Assembly: GCA_022827245.1 (NCBI GenBank) | Contig: JAJDTI010000171.1 | Span: 1 to 60,202 of the forward strand | Direction of reading: 5' to 3' | Source of the DNA: Pseudomonadales bacterium | GTDB taxonomy: Bacteria > Pseudomonadota > Gammaproteobacteria > Pseudomonadales > Azotimanducaceae | DNA length: 60,202 nt | Part shown: in pieces, positions 1-8,221 of the stretch | Position numbering within the stretch: the stretch's first letter is position 1 | Layout: every line of letters starts with the position of its first letter | The notes under the pieces: model-generated | What the model saw: only the letters and a program-made list of their open reading frames with translations | What the model was told of the DNA's origin: nothing | Databases searched by the model: none | Program-made: the position numbers and the translations under genes

Positions 1-2
1 CG

Positions 3-707
3 ATGCTGCGCGAGGAGTGCGACGGCTTCGTCGAGCGCACGGACCGCTGGCTCGAGTCCCGCGGCACCGACACCCACGGCATCACGCATCGCGGGCGCCG
101 GTACTTCATCGCCAACCGCTATCGCGAGAGCGCGCGCATGCCCGAGTTCCTGTTCGGGGACCTGATGTACGCGGTGGCGACGGCGTTCCTCGGTCCGACG
201 GTCTATCTCTTTCACGAGCAGTGGGTCGTCAAGGGCGCCGAGCAGGGCATGCGTTTCGCGTGGCACCAGGACTCGGGCTACATACGCTTCCAGGAGCCGG
301 GCAATCCGCACGCGCCGTACCTCACGTGCTGGTGCGCGCTCGACGACGTGTCCCGGGAGAACGGCACGATCTCGGTCCTGCCCCACGGGCGCGCGCGCCC
401 GTGGAACACGGTCCTGCCGCATCGCAAGGAAGCCGGCACGAACGACCTGGTGGGATACGAGGGCGACGACCCCGGCCGGTTCATCGAGGCGCCGGCCGGC
501 AGCATCGCGGTCTTCCTGAGCACGAGCATGCACCGGAGCGGCGCCAACGCCACGGACCGCCCGCGCCGCGTGTACCTCCCCCAGTACAGCCGCGAACCGA
601 TCCGCCGGGCCGACGGATCCCTCTGGTCCCAGGCCGTGCCGTTCGTGGCGGACGGGGTGCGGGTCTACGAGGCGGAACCGCAACCGGCCGCGGAGGGCTC
701 CGCGTAG
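3..707 (+). CDS. Phytanoyl-CoA dioxygenase (PhyH) family protein, 5' end probably outside window
   Basis: This is a member of the Fe(II)/2-oxoglutarate-dependent PhyH oxygenases, which hydroxylate small organic substrates in the cytoplasm; the substrate cannot be read from sequence. The double-stranded beta-helix metal site is visible: the HxD pair is H88/D90 in FAWHQDSGY, the distal His is H177 in STSMHRSG, and R188/R189 just after it are placed to bind 2-oxoglutarate. The ATG at base 3 gives 234 aa, shorter than the 260-300 aa usual for the family, so the true start probably lies upstream of the window. The stop TAG lies inside GTAGGGG, a pattern repeated at two other gene ends here. Confidence 0.85.
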   Translation: MLREECDGFVERTDRWLESRGTDTHGITHRGRRYFIANRYRESARMPEFLFGDLMYAVATAFLGPTVYLFHEQWVVKGAEQGMRFAWHQDSGYIRFQEPGNPHAPYLTCWCALDDVSRENGTISVLPHGRARPWNTVLPHRKEAGTNDLVGYEGDDPGRFIEAPAGSIAVFLSTSMHRSGANATDRPRRVYLPQYSREPIRRADGSLWSQAVPFVADGVRVYEAEPQPAAEGSA

Positions 708-732
708 GGGAGGCGGCTCCGACCACCCTTGC

Positions 733-1199
733 GAACATCGCCCTTTTCAACGCTTTCGACGGCCATCGCGATCTCCGCCGTCCGCGGCGCCGCCGTCGGC
801 GTTGGCGTCAGTCCCTGGCACAGTGCGATGCCCGCTGCGACGGAACATCGCCCTAATCAAGGTTTGTGGCGGCTCCGGCGCCGCGTTTTCCACCGCCCGC
901 CCACCGGCGCTCTGGTGTATTCGGGGGACCGCGCCCGTGGACGGCCCGTGGAAAACGCTCCCTGCTCTTGAGGGGGGTCGGTGGCCGTGTCGGGAACTGG
1001 GCTGGGCGGCCGGCCAGGCGTCGCGAACGGCATCCCTCCGCAACGGAACATCGCCCTATTCATTGGGTTCACTGGGGAGATCGGGCGGCGGATCGCATCG
1101 CCGCCCCGAAGAGAACATCGCCCTTTTCAAGATCCCGCGGCCATCCTGGCTCGTCGGCACGGTCCGCGGCCGGCTCCCCGGATGAGATGGGCGATGTTC
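733..1199. repeat. Five-copy interspersed motif GAACATCGCCC-N3-TCA-W
   Basis: Four direct copies start at 733, 843, 1046 and 1113, and one inverted copy occupies about 1182-1199. All five keep GAACATCGCCC, then three variable bases, then TCA and A or T. Copies at 733 and 1113 are identical over 18 bases (GAACATCGCCCTTTTCAA). Start-to-start spacing is 110, 203 and 67 bases, so this is not a simple tandem array or CRISPR. The inverted last copy makes copies 1113 and 1199 the ends of an 87-base inverted-repeat-bounded segment. Proximity to the RAYT gene suggests recognition sites or small non-autonomous elements; that role is inference. Confidence 0.75.
883..958. repeat. 11-base perfect inverted repeat inside the repeat block
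   Basis: GCGTTTTCCAC at 883-893 is the exact reverse complement of GTGGAAAACGC at 948-958, with 54 bases between them. It lies between the second and third copies of the GAACATCGCCC motif and could form a cruciform or stem in a mobile REP-like unit. Confidence 0.6.
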
Positions 1200-1265
1200 T
1201 GATTTGGGGGAGGGGTCGGCGGCTTTCGGGTTTCGTGCCCGTTAACTGCTTACCTGTACAGTAAT

Positions 1266-1301
1266 CCGGGGTAGGCTTCCCTTGAGCACAAGCCTCCCGG
1301 G
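1266..1301. repeat. GTAG-associated hairpin upstream of the RAYT gene (REP-like)
   Basis: The tetranucleotide GTAG at 1271-1274 overlaps the left arm AGGCTT (1273-1278), which pairs with AAGCCT (1290-1295). The flanks CCGGG and CCCGG extend the stem with a small bulge. RAYT transposases of known systems recognise a GTAG or GGAG tetranucleotide at the foot of a hairpin. The hairpin ends 11 bases before the GTG start, so it may also affect translation of the transposase. Confidence 0.5.
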
Positions 1302-1312
1302 AACCCCCTCTC

Positions 1313-2077
1313 GTGTCATCGAAACGCCGCCGGCGATCGCGCCAGGCAAGCATCGAGTTTCGCCCCTGCGGCCGTGGCGGCGCGCGCCCCGGTGCGGGTC
1401 GTCCGCGTACGCGTCACTCGCGCGTGCCGCACCGCGATAGGGGCGGTGTGCCGGGGGATTGCCCGGTGCTGGTGACGCTGCGCGTGCTGGACGATGTGCC
1501 GCCGCTGCGTTGCGGGCGTTTCGTGCGGGCGTTCCGGGAGACGCTGGGCGAGTGTGCGCAGCGGCACGGGTTCCGGGTGGTGCACTACTCGATCCAGGAC
1601 GACCACGCGCACTTCCTGATCGAGGCGCAGGGCAAGGTGTGCCTGGCGAACGGCATGAAGAGCCTGGCTGCCCGCTTTGCACGCTGCGTGAACCGGGTGT
1701 TCGGACGCGTGGGAGGGGTCCTGGCGGATCGCTTCCACCATGCGGTGAAACGTACGCCGTCGGAGGTGCGTCGGGCGGTGGCGTACGTGCTGCTGAACGC
1801 GCGCAAGCATTTCCGGCAGCGGCGGCGGCGGGTGCCGCCGGTGGTGCTGGACGGTGCGAGTTCGGGGCTGTGGTTCGACGGGTGGAAGGGTCGTGCGCCG
1901 CCGCCTGGGCGGTATGCGGACGCGCGTCGCGAACGCGAAGTGGCGACGCCACGAACTTGGCTGCTGTCCAAGGGCTGGCGGCGGGTCGGCCTGATAGATC
2001 CCGCGGAGGTGCCGGGCGCCGCGCGGGACCGCCTTGGTCACATTCGGCGGACGGGTGCGCCGGCCTTGGCGGGGTAG
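1313..2077 (+). CDS. REP-associated tyrosine transposase (RAYT), Y1/IS200-like HUH family
   Basis: Single-domain Y1 transposases of this class nick single-stranded REP hairpins through a catalytic tyrosine and are usually domesticated single-copy genes. The HUH pair is H98/H100 in IQDDHAHFLIE. The catalytic Tyr is probably Y158 in RRAVAYVLLNARKH, which matches the family's helix alpha-D. The N-terminus (1-40) is very basic and is followed by the VTLRV-LR strand typical of the subfamily. The start is the GTG at 1313; there is no in-frame ATG before the conserved region. The 254 aa length fits. Hairpins flank the gene at 1266-1301 and 2068-2089 and the five-copy repeat lies upstream, as in a REPtron. 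No cargo or terminal repeats of a full IS are seen. Confidence 0.85.
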   Translation: MSSKRRRRSRQASIEFRPCGRGGARPGAGRPRTRHSRVPHRDRGGVPGDCPVLVTLRVLDDVPPLRCGRFVRAFRETLGECAQRHGFRVVHYSIQDDHAHFLIEAQGKVCLANGMKSLAARFARCVNRVFGRVGGVLADRFHHAVKRTPSEVRRAVAYVLLNARKHFRQRRRRVPPVVLDGASSGLWFDGWKGRAPPPGRYADARREREVATPRTWLLSKGWRRVGLIDPAEVPGAARDRLGHIRRTGAPALAG

Positions 2078-2089
2078 CGCTATCCCGCC
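2068..2089. repeat. Palindrome over the RAYT stop codon
   Basis: The arms 2068-2078 and 2079-2089 pair over 11 positions, with one G-T wobble (GGCGGGGTAGC against GCTATCCCGCC). GTAG at 2074-2077 contains the stop codon TAG. No T-tract follows, so it is a poor intrinsic terminator and more likely the right-hand REP-like hairpin of the RAYT unit. Confidence 0.5.
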
Positions 2090-2251
2090 CGGCTGTCCGT
2101 GCCGGAGTGTTCGGTCGAGTTTACGCTCATGGGGGCGACCTTGATCGTCGTCCGCGTGGGCCGGCTGCGCGCCCGTGGGGAAACCGTTAAAGTGCCCGCC
2201 TCCCGCTGCCAGTGTCCCCGGCGTGCTGTCGGGCCCATTCGAGGAAGCAAC

Positions 2252-3547
2252 ATGCAGTCAACGACGGATTGGGGCGCGTCGAGTCGCCGCAATCGCCTTC
2301 TGCTGGCCGAGCACGATCCGGAGATCCATGCGGCGCTGGTGGGCGAGGAGGCCCGCGAACGCGCCGGCATCGAGCTGATCCCGTCAGAGAACTACACCTA
2401 CCCGGAGGTGCTCGCGGCGCTCGGGTCGGTGTTCACGAACAAGTACTCCGAGGGCTATCCGGGACGGCGCTACTACGGCGGCCAGGAGTACACCGACGTC
2501 ATCGAGCGGACCGCGCGCAACCGGGCGCGAGAGCTCTTCGGGGCCGAGCACGCCAACGTGCAGCCGCTCTCCGGTGCTCCCATGAATGCGGCGGTCTACC
2601 TGGGCGTGCTCGAGCCGGGCGACACGGTACTGGGGATGGACCTGTCGCACGGCGGACACCTCACCCACGGCGCGCCGGTGTCGCACATGGGCAAGCTGTT
2701 CCACTGGATCCGCTACAAGTCGGACCCCGCCAACCAGGGCCGGATCGACTTCGACGAGCTTCGAGAGATGGCGCGGCGGCACCGGCCGAAGCTGGTGGTC
2801 TGCGGCTACTCCTCCTATCCCCGCGACTACGACTACGCGCAGTTCAAGTCGATCGCCGACGAGGTGGACGCCATGACGATGGCGGACGTGTCCCACATCG
2901 GCGGGCTCATCGCGGGCAAGGCCATGTCCAACCCCTGCGACTACGACTTCGACTTCGTCACGACGACCACGCACAAGACCCTGCGCGGTCCCAGGGGCGG
3001 GATGATCCTGACGAAGAAGGACTTCCGCAGGAAGATCGACCAGTCCGTCTTCCCGGGCCTGCAGGGGGGACCGCACATGAACCAGGTGGCCGCGGTCGCC
3101 ATCGCCCTCGGCAAGGCGCTGGAGCCCGAGTTCGCGGACTACGCCCGGCGCGTGCTCGCCAATGCCCAGGTGCTCGCCAACGCACTGGTGGAAGGCGGCG
3201 CCCAACTGGTGACCGGCGGTACCGAGAACCACATGATGGTGGTCGATACCGTGGCAAGTTTCGGCATCGACGGGCGCGTCGCCGAAGAGGCCCTCGACGC
3301 GGTCGCGATCACCACCAACAAGCAGGTCGTCCCGGACGATCCCAAGCCGCCCCTGCAGCCGAGCGGCATCCGCCTCGGGACGCCGGCCGCCACTACCCGG
3401 GGGATGGGGCCGGAGGAGATGGAACGGCTCGCCGGCTGGATGCTCGAGGCCCTGCGCCACCACGGGGACGAGGCCGTGCATGCGCGGATCCAGGCGGAGG
3501 TGGAGACGACGTGCGCGCGGTTCCCGGTGCCGGGGATCGGGGACTGA
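2252..3547 (+). CDS. glyA: Serine hydroxymethyltransferase
   Basis: This PLP enzyme interconverts serine plus tetrahydrofolate with glycine plus 5,10-methylene-tetrahydrofolate, the main one-carbon source of the cell. The PLP-binding lysine is in VTTTTHKTLRGPRGG, and KYSEGYPGRRYYGG and SHGGHLTHG are family signatures. The Asp that contacts the PLP ring is in MADVSHIGGL. The length, 431 aa, is normal. The ATG at 2252 is preceded by GAGGAAG at 2241-2247; an upstream in-frame start would add a non-homologous tail. The segment NVQPLSGAPMN differs from the more common NVQPHSGSQAN, so this may be a paralogue of a housekeeping copy elsewhere. It runs straight into the following hydrolase gene. Confidence 0.95.
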   Translation: MQSTTDWGASSRRNRLLLAEHDPEIHAALVGEEARERAGIELIPSENYTYPEVLAALGSVFTNKYSEGYPGRRYYGGQEYTDVIERTARNRARELFGAEHANVQPLSGAPMNAAVYLGVLEPGDTVLGMDLSHGGHLTHGAPVSHMGKLFHWIRYKSDPANQGRIDFDELREMARRHRPKLVVCGYSSYPRDYDYAQFKSIADEVDAMTMADVSHIGGLIAGKAMSNPCDYDFDFVTTTTHKTLRGPRGGMILTKKDFRRKIDQSVFPGLQGGPHMNQVAAVAIALGKALEPEFADYARRVLANAQVLANALVEGGAQLVTGGTENHMMVVDTVASFGIDGRVAEEALDAVAITTNKQVVPDDPKPPLQPSGIRLGTPAATTRGMGPEEMERLAGWMLEALRHHGDEAVHARIQAEVETTCARFPVPGIGD

Positions 3548-3561
3548 CGGGCGCTCGCGCC

Positions 3562-4530
3562 GTGCGCCGTCGAGCGTGTGCGGTTGCGGTGCTTGCCGCG
3601 CTGTCGGTGGGCCTCGCCGCGGACGAGCCGGCCTTCACCCGCGATGTGGATCTGATCTACCGCAAGCAGGGCGGTTACGCACTCACCATGGATCGCGTGG
3701 CGCCTGTCGGCGACGTCAACGGCGCGGCGGTGGTCGCGGTGGTGAGCGGCAGGTGGGTGTCCAGGCACGACTTCCTGGCGCCGCAGCTCCCGGATCGGCT
3801 GCCTCGCCTTGCCGCCGGCAGCATCCTCAACCCGACGGAACTGCTGGCGCGCGGCTACACGGTGTTCTACGTGGTGCATGGCGCCGAGCCGCTGTTCACC
3901 ATCCCGGAGATCCATGGACACGTCGGCGCGGCGGTTCGCCACATCCGTCACCACGGCGAACGCTACGGAGTCGATCCGGCGCGGATCGGCATCATGGGCG
4001 GATCCGCCGGTGGTCATCTCGCCCTGCTGCAGGGCACCCGGGGATCGAGGGCTGGTGAGAAACCGGAGACCCAGGCGGAGGAGAGCAGCCGGGTCCAGGC
4101 GATCGTGGCCTACTTTCCGCCGACGGACTTCTTGAACTATGGCGCCGACGGCGGGTTCTTTGTCGACTACCTGGGAGAGCAGGTCGCTCCGGGCGGGTTC
4201 AACAACTCGCTGCAGGCATTGGACCTGGTGGAACAGGACGAGGAGAGGTTTCTTCGGACCAGGGTGACTGACGCCGCAAGGCTGGCCCAACACTATCGGG
4301 ACATCGCGCCTTACTACCACGTCAGCCCGGACGATCCACCCACCCTCCTGATCCACGGCGATGCGGATGAGCGCGTGCCGATCCAGCAGTCGGAGCGCAT
4401 CGCGGAGAGGTTCCGGTCCGAGGGGGTGGTGCACCGGCTGCATCGGAAGGCGGGCGGCGTCCATGGCTGGCAGCCGGATGCCGAAGAGCTGGCCATGGTC
4501 GCCGACTGGTTCGATGCCCACTTGGACTGA
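3562..4530 (+). CDS. Secreted alpha/beta hydrolase (BD-FAE / prolyl-oligopeptidase-like esterase)
   Basis: A 322-aa alpha/beta hydrolase that probably cleaves an ester or small peptide in the periplasm. The GTG at 3562 gives a clear signal peptide (RRR, then a hydrophobic stretch, then VGLAADE). The catalytic triad is readable: S148 in MGGSAGGH, D269 in HGDADERVP, and H301 in GGVHGW. It starts 14 bases after the glyA stop with only a weak ribosome site, so it is probably translated from the glyA message. The substrate is unknown. The gene has slightly lower GC in its second half than glyA. Confidence 0.75.
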   Translation: MRRRACAVAVLAALSVGLAADEPAFTRDVDLIYRKQGGYALTMDRVAPVGDVNGAAVVAVVSGRWVSRHDFLAPQLPDRLPRLAAGSILNPTELLARGYTVFYVVHGAEPLFTIPEIHGHVGAAVRHIRHHGERYGVDPARIGIMGGSAGGHLALLQGTRGSRAGEKPETQAEESSRVQAIVAYFPPTDFLNYGADGGFFVDYLGEQVAPGGFNNSLQALDLVEQDEERFLRTRVTDAARLAQHYRDIAPYYHVSPDDPPTLLIHGDADERVPIQQSERIAERFRSEGVVHRLHRKAGGVHGWQPDAEELAMVADWFDAHLD

Positions 4531-4642
4531 TGGAAGCCCTCGGCGCGGGCGAGCCGACGCCAGCCACGACGCCAGCCGCGCTTCCCTACCTCCGCCGCCT
4601 TCCCGTAATCTACGCGGTTTTCCCTGCAAGCTGGAGTAAACG

Positions 4643-5425
4643 ATGGGCGTGGAGACGACACTCTTCGACCTGACGGGACGCGTGGCGCTGCTGACGGGCG
4701 CGTCGAAGGGCATGGGCCTCTACATGGCGGAGGGTCTTGCCGAACACGGCGCCAGGGTCGTGGTGTCGAGCCGCAAGCTCGACCAGTGCGAGGCGGCGGT
4801 CGCGCAGATCAACGAGAAGTGCGGCGAGGAGCGGGCCATCCCCATCGCGTGCAACATCGGCTACAAGGAGCAGCTCGAAGCCCTGGTCGGAGAGACGCGC
4901 AGCCGCCTCGGCCCCATCGACATCCTGGTCGCGAACGCGGGGGTGAATCCCTTCTACGGGCCGATGTCCCAGATTCCCGACTCGGCGTTCGACAAGATCA
5001 TGGCCTCCAACGTCCGCTCGAACCACTGGCTGTGCCAGATGGTGGCGCCGGACATGGTGAAGAAAGGCCGGGGCAGCATGATGATCACGGCGTCCACCGG
5101 CGCCTTCAACGCGTCGGAGATGCTCGGCACCTACGCCATCTCGAAGCTCGCGGACATCGCGCTGGCGCGCAACCTGGCGCTTGAGTACGGCCCGAGCGGG
5201 GTGCGGGTGAACGCGATCTGCCCGGGCCTCATCAAGACGGACTTCGCCCGCGCCCTGTGGGACAACCCGGAAGCGAAGGCGAATGCTGAGACCAACACGC
5301 CGCTGCGCCGCCTCGGCGAACCGGAGGACCTCAAGGGCGTGGTCGTGTTCCTCGCTTCGGACGCCAGCACCTTCATGACGGGGCAGGCCCTGACGGTGTG
5401 CGGCGGCACGAACATGTGGAGCTGA
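4643..5425 (+). CDS. SDR family NAD(P)-dependent oxidoreductase
   Basis: A classical short-chain dehydrogenase of 260 aa. The cofactor loop is TGASKGMG near the N-terminus, and NAG is in VANAGVNP. The active-site Ser is in ITASTGAF and the YxxxK pair in TYAISKLAD. The C-terminus TFMTGQALTVCGGTNMW is typical of FabG-like enzymes. GGAG lies 8 bases before the ATG. The gene stands alone between the hydrolase and polB; its alcohol or ketone substrate cannot be deduced. Confidence 0.9.
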   Translation: MGVETTLFDLTGRVALLTGASKGMGLYMAEGLAEHGARVVVSSRKLDQCEAAVAQINEKCGEERAIPIACNIGYKEQLEALVGETRSRLGPIDILVANAGVNPFYGPMSQIPDSAFDKIMASNVRSNHWLCQMVAPDMVKKGRGSMMITASTGAFNASEMLGTYAISKLADIALARNLALEYGPSGVRVNAICPGLIKTDFARALWDNPEAKANAETNTPLRRLGEPEDLKGVVVFLASDASTFMTGQALTVCGGTNMWS

Positions 5426-5482
5426 CGGGGCCGCGGCGCGCACACGCTGCCGGGACACGCTCCCGGGGATAACATCGCGCCC

Positions 5483-7819
5483 ATGAAGGCGCGCGGTTTC
5501 GTCATGCAGGCGAGCTACCGCATCCGCGGGGACGCCACGGTCGTGCATCTGCACGGCCGCCTGGAGGACGGGCAGACGTTCCTCGTCCGCGACGCGCGGC
5601 AGACCCCCTGCTTCTATGTCCGGGCCGCCGACGCGGCGCGTGCCCGGGAGAGCGGCGCCACGCGCCAGCGGGCGACGCGCCGCCGGACGTTCGCCGGGGA
5701 GCCGGTCACCTGCATCGAGGTCCGCACGCCCCCCGATGCGCCGCCGCTGCGCGACCGCCTGCAGGATCGGGGCATCGAGACCTTCGAGGCGGACGTGCGC
5801 TTCGCGGTGCGTTACCTCATCGACCGGGACGTCAAGGGCGGCGTCGCCATCGACGGCGACCCCCGCCCTGGCGATGCCGCCGGGATCCGCGGCGTCGACT
5901 GGGTGTTCGACGATCCGGAACTCGGGCCCGCGGACGTGGACATCGCGCCGCGCGTCCTCTCCTTCGACATCGAGACCGACCCGAAGGCGAGCCGGCTCCT
6001 CGCGATCTCCCTGTACGGCTGCGGCGTGGACGAAGTCCACATCGTCGACGCGCAGGGGCGCGCGATGCCGGAGCGCGCGGTCGCGGCGGAAGACGAACAC
6101 GCGGCGCTGGAAGCCTTCTGTCGCCGGATCGCCGAGACCGACCCGGACATCCTGACGGGCTGGAACGTCGTGGACTTCGACCTGAGCGTCCTCGGCCGCA
6201 TCGCCGCACGCGTCAAGCACCCGTTCCAGCTCGGTCGCGAACCGGGCGCGCTCCGGGTGCGCGCGGCGCAGGGCTACTTCGGCAGCGGGCAGGCCAGCAT
6301 TCCCGGACGGGTCGTGCTCGACGGGATGGACCTCGTACGCGGTGCGTTCGTCCGCATGGACGACTACTCCCTCGACGCGGTGGCGCGGTCGGTGCTCGGC
6401 GAGGGCAAGGCGGTGGAGGGCGATGTCCGGGACCGTGCCGGGGAGATCATGGAGCGGTACGCGAACGACCTGCCGGGGTTCGCCCGCTACGCCCGCACGG
6501 ACGCGCGACTGGCGCTCGAGATCGTGGAGGAACTGAAGCTCGTTCCGCTCGCCCTGGCGCGCAGCCGCCTGACGGGAATGACGCCGGACCGGGTGGCCGC
6601 CAGCATCGCCTCGTTCGACTTCGTCTATCTCGCGGAACTCGGCAAGCGCGGCATCGTGGCGCCCTCCGTGCGCTCGAGCGACGCCCGGGTGTCCGCCGCC
6701 CAGGCCGGCGGGCATGTCCTCGAACCCGTCACCGGGATGCACGACAACGTCTGGGTGTTCGACTTCAAGAGCCTGTACCCGAGCGTGATGCGCACCTTCA
6801 ACATGGACCCGCTGGGGTTCGTCGCCGGCCCGAAGCCGGAGGACGACGCCATCCGGACATCGAGCGGCGCGGCGTTCCGCCGGGGGGAAGCCATCCTGCC
6901 GCGCATGCTGGATCGGCTCGCCGCGGCGCGGGAAGCGGCCAAGCGCGCGGACGACGCGGTGGCGTCGCAGGCCATCAAGATCCTGATGAACTCCTTCTAC
7001 GGCGTCCTCGGTACGCCCGCCTGCCGGTTCCACAACACGGCGATCGCGAACGCCATCACGGGCCAGGGACGGTACTTCCTGCTGTGGTGCAAGGCGTGGC
7101 TCGAGGAACGGGGGTTCGACGTGCTCTACGGGGACACGGACAGCCTGTTCGTGCGCTCGGGAGAGTCAGACCCGGAACGCGCGTACGCGCGGGGCGAGTC
7201 GCTGGCCGCCGAGATCGATGCGGCCGTGGCGGAGCACGTCCGCGCCGAGTGGGGCGTCGAGAGCCGCCTCGAGATGGAGTTCGAGAAGCTGTACACGCGC
7301 ATCTTCCTGCCATCGGTCCGGCACGGCGCGGGCGGCGCGCGCAAGCGGTATGCCGGTGTCATTCGAGGCGCTGCCGCAGTCGAGTTCGTCGGCATGGAGG
7401 TCGTGCGGCGGGACTGGACGGAACTGGCGAAAACGGTGCAGCGCGAACTGTATGCACGGCTCTTCCGCGACCAGCCGGTGGATGCCTACCTCTCGGGGGT
7501 CGTGCGCGCGGTGCGGGCGGGAGAGATGGACGATGCGCTCGTCTACCGCAAGGGGCTGCGCAAGCGCCTCGCGGACTACGACCGCAGCAACCCCCCGCAC
7601 GTCGCCGCCGCCCGCAAGTCCCGCGGCGCGCCGGGAAGGCTCATCTCCTACGTCATCACCCAGGCGGGACCGGAACCGCTCGACAACCTGACCGCGGACC
7701 TCGACCGGGAGCACTACGTCGAGAAGCAGGTCCGCCCGGTGGCGGAGCCGGTCCTCGATACGCTGGGGCTCGAGTTCGAGCATGTCATCGGCGACGACAC
7801 GCAACTCGAGCTCTTCTGA
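5483..7819 (+). CDS. polB: DNA polymerase II (family B)
   Basis: This is a damage-related family B replicative polymerase with a 3'-5' proofreading exonuclease, active in restart and translesion bypass in Enterobacteria (SOS-controlled there). Exo I is FDIETDPK (D162, E164), Exo II is NVVDFDL, and Exo III is YARTDARLA. The polymerase motifs are DFKSLYPSVMRTF, KILMNSFYGVLG and YGDTDS (549-554). The C-terminus ends QLELF, like E. coli QLGLF. The length is 778 aa against 783 in E. coli. The ATG at 5483 aligns GFVM with GFIL of E. coli PolB and is preferred although the ribosome site is weak. I do not see a clear LexA box upstream. Confidence 0.97.
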   Translation: MKARGFVMQASYRIRGDATVVHLHGRLEDGQTFLVRDARQTPCFYVRAADAARARESGATRQRATRRRTFAGEPVTCIEVRTPPDAPPLRDRLQDRGIETFEADVRFAVRYLIDRDVKGGVAIDGDPRPGDAAGIRGVDWVFDDPELGPADVDIAPRVLSFDIETDPKASRLLAISLYGCGVDEVHIVDAQGRAMPERAVAAEDEHAALEAFCRRIAETDPDILTGWNVVDFDLSVLGRIAARVKHPFQLGREPGALRVRAAQGYFGSGQASIPGRVVLDGMDLVRGAFVRMDDYSLDAVARSVLGEGKAVEGDVRDRAGEIMERYANDLPGFARYARTDARLALEIVEELKLVPLALARSRLTGMTPDRVAASIASFDFVYLAELGKRGIVAPSVRSSDARVSAAQAGGHVLEPVTGMHDNVWVFDFKSLYPSVMRTFNMDPLGFVAGPKPEDDAIRTSSGAAFRRGEAILPRMLDRLAAAREAAKRADDAVASQAIKILMNSFYGVLGTPACRFHNTAIANAITGQGRYFLLWCKAWLEERGFDVLYGDTDSLFVRSGESDPERAYARGESLAAEIDAAVAEHVRAEWGVESRLEMEFEKLYTRIFLPSVRHGAGGARKRYAGVIRGAAAVEFVGMEVVRRDWTELAKTVQRELYARLFRDQPVDAYLSGVVRAVRAGEMDDALVYRKGLRKRLADYDRSNPPHVAAARKSRGAPGRLISYVITQAGPEPLDNLTADLDREHYVEKQVRPVAEPVLDTLGLEFEHVIGDDTQLELF

Positions 7820-7861
7820 CGTCGCGGGGGACGCCGAGGCGATGATGGTCAAACCCGGTAC

Positions 7862-7891
7862 TTGAAACAGGTATAGCGGATACGCTATATG
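7862..7891 (+). promoter_or_regulatory. higBA promoter with autoregulatory-type palindrome
   Basis: TTGAAA at 7862-7867 and TATATG at 7886-7891 are spaced 18 bases apart as -35 and -10 boxes. Between and over them lies the perfect inverted repeat TATAGCG-GATA-CGCTATA (7872-7889). Such palindromes are the usual binding sites of HigA antitoxins. A start site about 7 bases below the -10 would fall on the ATG at 7898, giving a leaderless message. Confidence 0.6.
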
Positions 7892-7897
7892 ACAGGC

Positions 7898-8221
7898 ATG
7901 GGGTGGACGGTCGAAACCGTGTCGGCCGTCGACGCCGAGATCGGAACTCTGCCGGTCGCGTTGCGTGCCCGGCTGGTCCGACTGCTGGAAGCGGTGGAAA
8001 ACGTCGGGCTGGAGTCGCTACGGGCACCGCATGTCAGGCATCTCGAAGGCAAGCTCTGGGAGTTGCGCGTCCGGGCTGAGGGAGGTATCGCGCGGGGAAT
8101 CTACATAACGGCAGCGGAACAGCGGGTTGTGGTGCTGCACGTTTTTGCCAAGAAGTCGCGCAAGACGCCGCGTCGCGCGTTGGCGACGGCAAAGAGGCGG
8201 ATGAGGCAGGTGAGACGATGA
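7898..8221 (+). CDS. higB: HigB-type (RelE/ParE superfamily, Gp49-like) toxin
   Basis: Toxins of this family are ribosome-dependent mRNA interferases. The product, about 107 aa, shows the family pattern: a helical N-terminus, a LEGKLWELRV strand, a central RGIYI strand, and VVVLHVFAKKSRKTP near the C-terminus. An ATG at 7889 is also in frame, but it lies inside the operator palindrome; the ATG at 7898 coincides with the predicted transcription start and is preferred. It overlaps the downstream antitoxin gene by four bases (ATGA), giving the toxin-first order characteristic of higBA. Base composition is somewhat lower in GC than polB. Confidence 0.85.
   Translation: MGWTVETVSAVDAEIGTLPVALRARLVRLLEAVENVGLESLRAPHVRHLEGKLWELRVRAEGGIARGIYITAAEQRVVVLHVFAKKSRKTPRRALATAKRRMRQVRR

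Larger units (their letters stand above)
708..1312. other. 600-base non-coding block upstream of the RAYT gene
   Basis: No convincing coding frame fills this stretch; the open frames in it are short and mutually overlapping. It holds the five-copy repeat family at 733-1199, an 11-base inverted repeat at 883-958, and a GTAG-associated hairpin at 1266-1301 just before the transposase gene. This is what is expected of the non-coding substrate side of a REP/RAYT system. Confidence 0.6.

Noticed and set aside
733..1199. The GAACATCGCCC repeats as a CRISPR array.
   Set aside because: The spacing is irregular (67-203 bases), one copy is inverted, and the repeat is short; no cas genes are present.
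883..1264. Short open frames inside the repeat block that read N-I-A-L-F repeatedly.
   Set aside because: The peptide similarity only mirrors the DNA repeat. The frames are not continuous and have no ribosome sites.
2080..2251. Possible glycine or tetrahydrofolate riboswitch in the 172-base glyA leader.
   Set aside because: No conserved aptamer core could be recognised by eye. A covariance search would decide.
5466..5482. GATAACATCGCGCCC just before polB resembles the GAACATCGCCC repeat.
   Set aside because: It breaks the conserved block with an extra GC and lacks the spaced TCA; treated as chance.
4610..7033. An 807-codon open frame on the minus strand opposite polB.
   Set aside because: It is antisense to a clear DNA polymerase II. 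Such long frames arise from high GC in codon position three, and the translation shows no domain.
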